Part shown: positions 9,646 through 17,451 of the stretch, piece after piece | Numbering within the stretch: the first letter of the stretch is position 1 | Layout of the letters: every line of letters starts with the position of its first letter | DNA from: Rhodobacteraceae bacterium D3-12 | GTDB lineage: Bacteria > Pseudomonadota > Alphaproteobacteria > Rhodobacterales > Rhodobacteraceae | Direction of reading: 5' to 3' | DNA: 64,000 nucleotides | Assembly: GCA_025916135.1 (NCBI GenBank) | Contig: CP104793.1 | Span: forward strand, 3,757,001-3,821,000 | Notes under the pieces: generated by a model | Told to the model about the DNA's origin: nothing | Seen by the model: the letters and a program-made list of their open reading frames with translations, nothing else | Database searches by the model: none | Position numbers and translations under genes: made by a program

Positions 9646-9674
9646 AAAAGGGCCGCCCTCTGGGCGACCCTTTC
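9646..9674 (-). terminator. Rho-independent terminator of the HU gene
   Basis: AAAAGGGCCGCCC and GGGCGACCCTTTC form a GC-rich stem with a short TCT loop and A/T-rich flanks, about 25 bases beyond the HU stop on the minus strand. Confidence 0.8.
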
Positions 9675-9697
9675 CGAAACTCGTGCAAGATGCAAGA

Positions 9698-9985
9698 TCA
9701 GCCGTTAACGCTGTCTTTCAGAGCCTTGGCAATGGTCATCTTGACCACTTTATCCGCTTCTTTCTTGATCTGCTCACCCGTAGCAGGGTTGCGAACCATA
9801 CGCTCAGGGCGTTCGCGGCAATAAATTTTGCCAACACCCGGCAGGGTCACTGCACCACCGCCGGAAACTTCGCGGGTGATGATTGCCACAACAGCGTCCA
9901 GTGCGCCTGCGGCTGATTTCTTATCGCTGCCCATTTCTTCTGCCAGTGCGGCCACAAGCTGGGTTTTGGTCATTGGTTTTGCCAT
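9698..9985 (-). CDS. HU-family DNA-binding protein
   Basis: A 95-residue HU/IHF-family nucleoid protein. The N-terminal helices (MTKTQLVAALAEEMGSDKKSAAGALDAVVAIITREV) are followed by GAVTLPGVGKI and a DNA-binding arm (RERPERMVRNPATGEQIKKEADKVVKMTIAKALKD). The arm has the RNPxTGE signature, so DNA bending by proline intercalation is expected. AGGAG lies just upstream of the ATG. The gene has its own terminator. Confidence 0.93.
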   Translation of the reverse strand: MAKPMTKTQLVAALAEEMGSDKKSAAGALDAVVAIITREVSGGGAVTLPGVGKIYCRERPERMVRNPATGEQIKKEADKVVKMTIAKALKDSVNG

Positions 9986-10115
9986 TTTAGGTCTCCTTCA
10001 CTTGCCCGAACACTAGGGCCTCATTGCCGTCATATAACGGGATATAGCAGATGAACACAACGAATAGTGGGTCTTTGCAAGCGAAAACAAGCATTTTGTG
10101 GCTGTTTTTGCAGTG

Positions 10116-11594
10116 TCAGAGGAACGCTGTTTCGTTGAAGCTACGTAATTTCCGCGAATGTAGCCGTTCAAGCGGCATATCACGCAGCGACTCCATAGCG
10201 CGAATCCCTATCATCAAATGCCGCTCAACTTGTGTTTTATAGAAATCCGAGGCCATGCCCGGTAGTTTCAATTCGCCATGCAATGGCTTGTCAGACACGC
10301 ACAGCAAAGTGCCATAAGGCACCCGAAAACGGAACCCGTTTGCCGCAATCGTTGCGCTCTCCATATCCAGCGCAATCGCCCTGCTTTGGCTTAAGCGTTG
10401 CACAGGCCCCTCATTCTCACGCAGTTCCCAATTGCGGTTATCAAGACTGGCGACTGTCCCCGTCCGCATAATCCGCTTCAGGTCATATCCCTCTAATTGC
10501 GTCTCTACAGCCACAGCGTTTTCCAAAGCGATCTGTATCTCCGCCAACGCGGGCACCGGCACCCAAACCGGCAGATCATCGTCCAACACCTTGTCTTCAC
10601 GCAGATACGCATGTGCCAACACGAAATCACCCAGAGATTGCGAGTTTCTCAGCCCCGCACAATGTCCAACCATAACCCAGGCATGCGGGCGCAGCACCGC
10701 AATGTGATCCGTCGCCGTTTTGGCGTTCGACGGCCCAACCCCGATATTGACAAGTGTGATCCCTGACCCGTCCGGGCGCTTCAAATGATAGGTCGGCATT
10801 TGCGGCAATTTGTGTGGCATGATCAACGACGCATCTGCCTCGGTGATCTCGGCGTTTCCCGTTGCGACAAAACTGGTGTAGCCGCTTTTTGGATCCCCCA
10901 GAACCTGACGCGCATAGGTCTCGAACTCGTTCACATAGAACTGATAGTTGGTAAAGAGCACATGGTTCTGAAAATGCTCTGGGTCCGTTGCTGTATAATG
11001 CGACAAACGCGCCAGCGAGTAATCCACGCGTTGTGCTGTAAAGGGCGCAAGCGGCATCTCTCCGCCCGGCCCCGGCTGAAACGTGCCGTTCACGATATCA
11101 TCGTTCGTTGTGCTCAACTCTGGCACGTCGAAGTGATCTCTCAGGGTAAAGGCAGAGGCACCCTGCTGTGGCACTGCGATCGTCGGATCACCCGACACCG
11201 CAAAATGCACAGGAATCGGCGTGTCCGACAGCCCGATTTCCACCGGCACGCCATGGTTCTCGATCAAAAGTCCGATTTGTTGGCGCAGATAATTCGCAAA
11301 AAGCCGCGGTCGCGTAATGGTTGCAACATGAACACCCGGTTCCGGCACATGGCCAAAACTCAGCCGACTGTCGATCTTGGCAAAGCTGGTGGTCGCGATC
11401 CGTATTTGCGGATAACAGGCGCGCGCACGTCTGCTCGGCGCCTCACCTTCCATCGCCTTTGAAAATTCGCGGCATAGGAACTGCACGGCGGCGTCATAAA
11501 GCTCACAAAGCCTTTCCACAGCCGCTTTCGGGTCGTCAAACCGCGCCGCCGGCATCAAATCCGGCCCCAGAAAGTCTCCATGCTCCATGTCCAT
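10116..11594 (-). CDS. amn: AMP nucleosidase
   Basis: A 492-residue AMP nucleosidase, which hydrolyses AMP to adenine and ribose 5-phosphate and so helps set adenylate levels. The N-terminal AMN domain is followed by a nucleoside-phosphorylase-like catalytic domain, with VNIGVGPSNAKTATDHIAVLRPHAWVMVGHCAGLR near the middle and ALDMESATIAANGFRFRVPYGTLLCVSDKPLHGE in the C-terminal third. The length is close to the 484 residues of the E. coli enzyme. I chose the ATG at 11594, with AAAGGA eight bases upstream, over one 14 codons earlier. Confidence 0.93.
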   Translation of the reverse strand: MDMEHGDFLGPDLMPAARFDDPKAAVERLCELYDAAVQFLCREFSKAMEGEAPSRRARACYPQIRIATTSFAKIDSRLSFGHVPEPGVHVATITRPRLFANYLRQQIGLLIENHGVPVEIGLSDTPIPVHFAVSGDPTIAVPQQGASAFTLRDHFDVPELSTTNDDIVNGTFQPGPGGEMPLAPFTAQRVDYSLARLSHYTATDPEHFQNHVLFTNYQFYVNEFETYARQVLGDPKSGYTSFVATGNAEITEADASLIMPHKLPQMPTYHLKRPDGSGITLVNIGVGPSNAKTATDHIAVLRPHAWVMVGHCAGLRNSQSLGDFVLAHAYLREDKVLDDDLPVWVPVPALAEIQIALENAVAVETQLEGYDLKRIMRTGTVASLDNRNWELRENEGPVQRLSQSRAIALDMESATIAANGFRFRVPYGTLLCVSDKPLHGELKLPGMASDFYKTQVERHLMIGIRAMESLRDMPLERLHSRKLRSFNETAFL

Positions 11595-11707
11595 TTCGCG
11601 CGTCCTTTCGGGCGCCACCGCGCCAACCTGACTCAAATCTGAGCCACGTTGACACGGCTCTGTGCGGCTTTCAAGCTATCCCAAACCACCCAAGGGAAGA
11701 CCGCACC

Positions 11708-12127
11708 ATGGATTATGAAACCGTCGACGCCGCCGATTTCGGCGCGAGCCTGCGCGGTCTTGGCATCAATATTCTCTGCCACGACCTGCGCGCCACGGCT
11801 CGTTTCCTCGAACAGGTCTTCGATATGCAGGCTCATCGTCTGTCCGATGACTTTGCCATCATGACTTATGGCAGCGCAGTGTTTCAGCTTCACCAAGACA
11901 CCACTTACACCAAAAACCCGCTGCTGAACCTGCTCCCTGAAAACCCTCCCCGCGGCGCAGGGGTCGAAATCCGGCTATATGATACAGACCCGGATATCGC
12001 CGCCGCCCGCGCCGAAAGCGCCGGTGGTACACTCTTGCAACCCGCAACAGACAAACCCCACGGCCTTCGCGAAGCCTATATCCTTGATCCTGACGGGTAT
12101 GCGTGGGTGCCTTCTCGGCCGTTATGA
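11708..12127 (+). CDS. VOC-superfamily (glyoxalase/dioxygenase fold) protein
   Basis: A 139-residue protein with one vicinal-oxygen-chelate fold: NILCHDLRATARFLEQVFDMQAHRLSDDFAIM for the first beta-alpha-beta-beta-beta unit and VEIRLYDTDPDIAAARAESAGGTLLQPATDKPHGLREAYILDPDGYAWV for the second. Candidate metal ligands are H in ILCHD, H in FQLHQD and a late E or D. The reaction is unknown. It starts 71 bases beyond the largest open reading of the divergent amn gene, and heads the rightward stretch that leads to the CoA-catabolic genes. Confidence 0.8.
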   Translation: MDYETVDAADFGASLRGLGINILCHDLRATARFLEQVFDMQAHRLSDDFAIMTYGSAVFQLHQDTTYTKNPLLNLLPENPPRGAGVEIRLYDTDPDIAAARAESAGGTLLQPATDKPHGLREAYILDPDGYAWVPSRPL

Positions 12128-12339
12128 CTTTCCCCTGTTTCTTTCCTGGAAAAAATAACCAATTCTGTCCCTGACAAACGAAACCACCCTCCGCCACCAG
12201 GCATCGCGCCAGCCGCACACTGAATAAAAGCGCGCGGTAGCACCCATTTGAATCACGCCGCCCCAGACGTCGCAAACGAACAAGACAGGGCGCAAACTCC
12301 CATGGTCGGTTGACCGCATACGACAAAGGACCAAAGCTC

Positions 12340-13095
12340 ATGACCGTCACCTCCCTGCGCCCGAATATGGATCACTGGCAAGAGCGTGTTGATCTCGCCG
12401 CTGCCTTCCGCTGGACAGAGCGGCTCAACATGCATGAGGGCGTCGCCAATCACTTTAGCCTTGCGATCAATGACGACGGCACACGGTTCCTGATGAACCC
12501 CAACCAAATGCATTTTGCCCGCATCCGCGCGTCGGATTTGCTCGAAATTGATGCCAACAACCCGGAAACCCTTACTGGTCCGAACGCCCCCGATCCAACG
12601 GCTTGGGGATTACACGGCGCTTTGCATCGCCACTGTCCTCATGCCCGCTGCGCCATGCACGTGCATTCCATTCATGCCACCGTGCTCGCCTCGCTGGCGG
12701 ACAGCACCTTGCCGCCAATCGACCAGAATTGCGCAACCTTCTACAACCGCGTCGTGATTGATGAACACTACGGCGGCCTCGCATTCGAAGAAGAAGGCGA
12801 ACGCTGCGCCGCGCTCTTTTCCGACCCCTCAAAGAAGGTCATGGTGATGGGCAATCATGGCATCATGATCATTGGCGCCACGGTCGCGGAAACCTTCAAT
12901 CGCCTCTATTATTTCGAGCGCGCCGCAGAAACCTATATCCGCGCGTTGCAAACCGGCCGCGAGCTGCGCATTTTGCCCGATGAAATCGCCGAAAAAACAG
13001 CGCGTGAGCTCGAAGCATACCCAGAGCAAGACGCCCGGCACCTCAGCGAATTAAAAGCGATCCTTGATGAAGAAGGCTCAACCTACGCGTCCTGA
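12340..13095 (+). CDS. Class II aldolase/adducin-domain protein
   Basis: A 251-residue protein of the class II aldolase/adducin fold. The zinc-binding His cluster is present (ALHRHCPHARCAMHVHSIHATVLASL), with a later conserved MVMGNHGIMIIGATVAETFNRLYYFERA block. Members cleave or isomerise phosphorylated or hydroxy acids, but many in acyl-CoA gene clusters have no assigned reaction. I chose the ATG at 12340 with AAAGGA at 12325-12330; an in-frame TTG lies ten codons upstream. It is 39 bases upstream of the acyl-CoA dehydrogenase gene and is probably in the same operon. Confidence 0.82.
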   Translation: MTVTSLRPNMDHWQERVDLAAAFRWTERLNMHEGVANHFSLAINDDGTRFLMNPNQMHFARIRASDLLEIDANNPETLTGPNAPDPTAWGLHGALHRHCPHARCAMHVHSIHATVLASLADSTLPPIDQNCATFYNRVVIDEHYGGLAFEEEGERCAALFSDPSKKVMVMGNHGIMIIGATVAETFNRLYYFERAAETYIRALQTGRELRILPDEIAEKTARELEAYPEQDARHLSELKAILDEEGSTYAS

Positions 13096-13134
13096 GCAAT
13101 CCATGCCCATTCTCACACCGACAAAGGACTCGCA

Positions 13135-14298
13135 ATGCACTTCGCACTGACCGACGAACAGCAAATGATCGTCGACACCACCCGCAGTTTCGTCGAAAAG
13201 GAACTCTACCCGCACGAGGCCGAGGTCGAGCAGAGCGGCCATCTTTCGATGGATGTCATCCGCACGGTGCAGGCCAAGGCCATGGACGCTGGCCTTTACG
13301 CCGCCAACATGCCCGAAGATGTGGGGGGCGCGGGGCTCGATACCCTTTCATGGCTACTCTATGAAAAAGAACTCGGACGCGCCAATTACGCGTTACACTG
13401 GACCTGTGTTGCAAGGCCCTCCAACATCCTGCTTGCGGGCACGCCGGAACAACGCGAGAAATACCTCGCGCCCTGTATTCGAGGCGAAACCTGGGATTGC
13501 CTTGCCATGACCGAACCCGGCGCCGGCTCGGATTTGCGCGGGATGAAAGCCACAGCCAGAAAAGATGGTGACGATTTCATCCTCAATGGCACCAAGCATT
13601 TTATATCGCACGCCGATATTGCCGGGTTTTCCATCGTTTTTATGGCCACCGGCGAAGAGGACACACCGCGCGGCCCAAAGAAGCTGATCACAGCTTTCTT
13701 TGTCGACAAAGGCACGCCCGGATTCAGGGTCCGCGACGGCTATCGCAACGTCAGTCACCGTGGATATACCAATTCGGTGCTTGAATTCGACGATTGCCGC
13801 TTGCCCGCCTCTGCGGTTCTGGGAGAAGTCCACCAAGGGTTTCAGGTCGCCAATGACTGGCTCGGCGCGACCCGCTTGCAAGTGGCCGCAACCAGCCTCG
13901 GGCGCGCTGAGCGCGCTTTGGAACACGCCATTTCCTATGCCGCTGAACGCCGCCAATTCGGCCAACAGATTGGCAAGTTCCAAGGCGTCAGCTTCAAACT
14001 GGCCGACATGGCGATGGAGCTGAAAGCCGCCAATCTTCTGACGTGGGAGGCCGCTTGGAAATTCGATCAAGGCACCGTGACCGAGGCCGACATGTCGATG
14101 GCGAAACTGAAAGCAACCGAAGTTTTGGCCATGATCGCCGATGAAGCCATCCAGATTCATGGCGGTATGGGGCTGATGGATGAATTGCCCCTCGAACGCA
14201 TCTGGCGCGATGCGCGGGTCGAACGTATCTGGGAGGGCACGTCGGAAATTCAACGCCACATCATAAGCCGCGAACTTCTTCGCCCGCACGGGGCGTGA
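13135..14298 (+). CDS. Acyl-CoA dehydrogenase family protein
   Basis: A 387-residue FAD-dependent acyl-CoA dehydrogenase with the N-terminal helical domain, the middle beta domain (CLAMTEPGAGSDLRGMKATARK) and the C-terminal helical domain. The catalytic base is present: E367 in RIWEGTSEIQRH. The IQIHGGMGLMDELPLERIWRDARVERI block is typical of short- and branched-chain members. With the downstream ADP-forming synthetase and CaiD-like hydratase it would insert the alpha-beta double bond into an activated acid. AAAGGA precedes the ATG. Confidence 0.92.
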   Translation: MHFALTDEQQMIVDTTRSFVEKELYPHEAEVEQSGHLSMDVIRTVQAKAMDAGLYAANMPEDVGGAGLDTLSWLLYEKELGRANYALHWTCVARPSNILLAGTPEQREKYLAPCIRGETWDCLAMTEPGAGSDLRGMKATARKDGDDFILNGTKHFISHADIAGFSIVFMATGEEDTPRGPKKLITAFFVDKGTPGFRVRDGYRNVSHRGYTNSVLEFDDCRLPASAVLGEVHQGFQVANDWLGATRLQVAATSLGRAERALEHAISYAAERRQFGQQIGKFQGVSFKLADMAMELKAANLLTWEAAWKFDQGTVTEADMSMAKLKATEVLAMIADEAIQIHGGMGLMDELPLERIWRDARVERIWEGTSEIQRHIISRELLRPHGA

Positions 14299-14306
14299 CG
14301 CGCACC

Positions 14307-16334
14307 ATGTCAGAGACCTCTCGTGGACTGACACGCTTTCTTAGGCCGCGCTCTATCGCCGTGATCGGCGGTGGCGCATGGTGCCACGCGGTTGTTCTGC
14401 AATCGCAAAAAATGGGGTTCTCGGGCCCGATTTGGCCGGTTCACCCCAAGGCCGACAAGATCGCAGGCATGTCTGCCTACGCAGATATCCAAGACTTACC
14501 AGGCCCGCCCGATGCGGTGTTCATTGGCGTCAATCGCACCGCAACAATCGACGCCGTGACCCGGCTTGCCAGTTTTGGCGCAGGCGGCGCCGTCTGCTTT
14601 GCCTCCGGCTTTTCCGAAGCCTCGGCAGAAGACGAAAGCGGTGCGAGCCTGCAAGAGCAACTCGTTCGGGCCGCTGGCGACATGCCCATTCTCGGCCCCA
14701 ATTGCTATGGCTTCATCAATGCACTTGATGGCGCTCTGCTCTGGCCTGACCAACACGGCTGTAAACGGGTCGAGCAGGGCGTGGCCATCCTCACCCAAAG
14801 CTCGAACATCGCTCTAAACCTCACCATGCAGCGCCGCGCCCTGCCGTTGGCTTATACCGTGTCTTGCGGGAACATGGCCCAAACCACGCAGGCCCAAATC
14901 GCCATTGGGTTGCTTGACGACCCTCGTGTGACGGCCATCGGCCTGCATATCGAAGGTTTCTCCGATCTGCGCGCTTGGGAGGCTCTTGCGCACAAGGCAC
15001 ATAGCAGAGGCGTCCCACTTATCGCCCTCAAAGTAGGCCGTTCAGATCAGGCACGCGCGGCCACGGTCTCTCATACCGCGTCCCTTGCGGGCGGTGACGC
15101 CGGAGCACAGGCGTTTCTGAACCGGCTGGGCATACCGCGCCTGCCTGACTTGCCCAGCTTCCTCGAAACTCTGAAACTCCTGCATGTCACGGGCAAATTG
15201 CCCTCTAACAGGCTCGCCTCAGTTAGCTGCTCAGGTGGTGAAGCGAGCCTCATGGCAGATATCGCGTCGGGCTTTGACGTTAGCTTTCCGCCGCTTAACG
15301 ACCGGCAACGCCGCGATCTGCGTGCCGCGCTTGGCCCCAAGGTCTCCCTCGCCAATCCGCTCGACTATCACACCTATATCTGGCGCGACACACAGGCCAT
15401 GACGCGGACCTTTGCCGCAATCACCGACCCTTCGATCGCGCTGACTGCGCTTGTGGTCGATTACCCTCATACCGATGCCTCCGACTGGCGCTGTGTGACC
15501 GATGCGGCGATTGGGGTACGCGCGCAAACCGGAACCCCGGTGGCCGTTGCGGCCACACTGGGCGAATTGCTGCCCGAAGACACCGCGCAGGAACTGCTAA
15601 ATGGCGGCGTCATCCCGATGCACGGCCTAACAGAAACGCTTCAGGCCGCCGAAGCCGCTTCCAAACAATATGTAATATGTGAAGAGCCCGTGCTTCTGCC
15701 CGGCCCCGAACGCCAAGCAACACTCCTTTCCGAGGCCGATGCCAAGACCGCGCTCGCCGCACATGGCCTTCCCATCCCGCGCCACACCCTCGCCCCAAGC
15801 CGCGAGACTGTCGCACAAGCGGCGGAAAAGCTGTCGTCGCCGCTTGTCCTCAAAGGAATGGGACTTGCCCATAAATCCGAAGCCGGCGCAGTGGTGCTTA
15901 ATCTTACACCTGACACAATTGAAAACGCGGCCGAGACCGTGCCGGGCAACAGCTTCCTCATAGAAGAAATGGTCGAACACGGCATCGCCGAACTGTTGGT
16001 CGGCATCACCCGCGACCCGGCACATGGTTTCACCCTCACGCTTGCCGCCGGCGGCGTCCTGACCGAGCTCATGGCCGATAGCACGTCTCTGTTGGTGCCC
16101 TCACCGCGCGAAGCCGTTTACGAGGCGCTAGCTAAGCTGCGCATATGGCCGCTTTTGTCCGGTTTTCGCGGCAAACCCCCGGTGAACATCGACGCCGTTC
16201 TTGACGCGGTCATGGCGATACAATCCTATGTCATCAGCAATGCCGCGACAGTTGAAGAAGTCGAAATCAACCCGCTGATCTGCACCAAAGAAACCGCCAT
16301 CGCCGCCGATGCGCTGATCCGAAAGGCCCCCTGA
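14307..16334 (+). CDS. ADP-forming acyl-CoA synthetase (acetate-CoA ligase family)
   Basis: A 675-residue fusion of both subunits of an NDP-forming acyl-CoA synthetase. Order: CoA-binding Rossmann domain (about residues 10-130), succinyl-CoA-ligase-like domain with the phosphohistidine H256 in VSHTASLAGGDAG, a second flavodoxin-like domain, and a C-terminal ATP-grasp_5 domain (about 465-675) with LVLKGMGLAHKSEAGAV and VEEVEINPLI. It would form acyl-CoA from an acid, CoA and ATP, or run in reverse. The ATG at 14307 follows the dehydrogenase stop by eight bases; a GTG overlapping that stop is an alternative. Its own stop overlaps the next ATG (TGATG). Confidence 0.9.
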   Translation: MSETSRGLTRFLRPRSIAVIGGGAWCHAVVLQSQKMGFSGPIWPVHPKADKIAGMSAYADIQDLPGPPDAVFIGVNRTATIDAVTRLASFGAGGAVCFASGFSEASAEDESGASLQEQLVRAAGDMPILGPNCYGFINALDGALLWPDQHGCKRVEQGVAILTQSSNIALNLTMQRRALPLAYTVSCGNMAQTTQAQIAIGLLDDPRVTAIGLHIEGFSDLRAWEALAHKAHSRGVPLIALKVGRSDQARAATVSHTASLAGGDAGAQAFLNRLGIPRLPDLPSFLETLKLLHVTGKLPSNRLASVSCSGGEASLMADIASGFDVSFPPLNDRQRRDLRAALGPKVSLANPLDYHTYIWRDTQAMTRTFAAITDPSIALTALVVDYPHTDASDWRCVTDAAIGVRAQTGTPVAVAATLGELLPEDTAQELLNGGVIPMHGLTETLQAAEAASKQYVICEEPVLLPGPERQATLLSEADAKTALAAHGLPIPRHTLAPSRETVAQAAEKLSSPLVLKGMGLAHKSEAGAVVLNLTPDTIENAAETVPGNSFLIEEMVEHGIAELLVGITRDPAHGFTLTLAAGGVLTELMADSTSLLVPSPREAVYEALAKLRIWPLLSGFRGKPPVNIDAVLDAVMAIQSYVISNAATVEEVEINPLICTKETAIAADALIRKAP

Positions 16335-17116
16335 TGAGCAACCCTATCAAAACCCGCCGCGAAGGCGCGATCCTCGAAGTCACGCTCGACCGTCCCAAGG
16401 CGAACGCGATCGACCTCGCCACCAGCCGCATCATGGGCGAGGTGTTTGCTGATTTCCGCGATGACCCCGATCTTCGCGTGGCCATTATCACCGGCGCGGG
16501 CGAAAAGTTCTTTTGCCCCGGCTGGGATTTGAAAGGCGCCGCCGATGGCGATGCGGTTGACGGTGACTACGGTGTTGGCGGGTTCGGTGGCCTTCAAGAG
16601 CTGCGCGATCTCAACAAACCTGTGATTGCTGCGGTGAACGGCATTTGCTGTGGTGGCGGACTTGAATGGGCTCTTTCGGCGGACATAATACTTGCCGCAG
16701 ATCACGCCACCTTCGCCCTGCCCGAAATCCGCTCTGGCACCGTGGCTGATGCCGCATCGGTCAAGCTTCCCAAACGCATTCCTTATCACATTGCAATGGA
16801 ACTGCTTTTGACCGGACGTTGGTTTGATGCCGAAGAAGCCGAATCCTGGGGGCTAGTCAATCACATTCATCCCGGTGCTGACCTGATGAAGCAGGCATGG
16901 GATTTGGCCCACCTGCTCGCCTCTGGCCCTCCGCTCGTCTATGCCGCAATCAAAGAGATCGTGCGCAGCGCCGAAGACGCGACGTTCCAAGACACGATGA
17001 ACCGCATAACCAAGCGCCAATTGCCAACGGTAGACCGGCTCTATGCTTCAGAAGATCAACTAGAAGGTGCGCGCGCATTTTCAGAGAAGCGCGATCCTGT
17101 CTGGAAAGGGAAATAG
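16334..17116 (+). CDS. Crotonase-family enoyl-CoA hydratase, CaiD-like
   Basis: A 260-residue crotonase. It closely tracks E. coli CaiD (crotonobetainyl-CoA hydratase): [15 protein letters not shown] at the start, [24 protein letters not shown], and an [12 protein letters not shown] ending. The two active-site acids of that family are present at E111 (GGGLEWAL) and E131 (ALPEIRSG). This supports hydration of an enoyl-CoA whose acyl group may be carnitine-like; the substrate is inferred, not shown. It is translationally coupled to the synthetase gene upstream and is the last gene of the cluster. Confidence 0.87.
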   Translation: [260 protein letters not shown]

Positions 17117-17451
17117 TCGGTTTGTCCCAACACCCGACATTTGATGCGCCCCGTGATTCTCTCAGGTGATTAAAGTTAGGCGGGTCGCAGTATGCCGACG
17201 CGCAAGATACCGCCGATCAACGCAGTGTTTTTGTCGTCTGCCCCGGCTCCATGCCAACATCTAGTAGTTTTCTGCCGTTTTGCGGTTGCAGCATCGTAAA
17301 GCTTGCTTAAAACCCATGCAAAGTCGTAAGCTCGGTCAACGTTTTGGTAACAAGAAATTTTTACAATCCATGGTTAGTGGTTGCGACCAACATTGGTCGT
17401 GAACTCGTAAACATTTAGAGTGTCGGTTAATTGGGATTGCGCGGAGGCGGT
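17117..17451 (+). promoter_or_regulatory. 335-bp spacer with operator-like palindrome
   Basis: This gap holds no convincing gene. It is richer in A+T than its surroundings, notably around 17340-17380. A perfect palindrome, CGACCAA-CA-TTGGTCG, lies at 17384-17399, about 50 bases upstream of the WbpM-like gene, where a regulator could bind. No promoter with both boxes could be assigned confidently. Confidence 0.45.

Noticed and set aside
14295-14306. GTG start overlapping the acyl-CoA dehydrogenase stop for the synthetase gene
   Set aside because: Possible, but the ATG at 14307 gives the same family start; kept only as an alternative.
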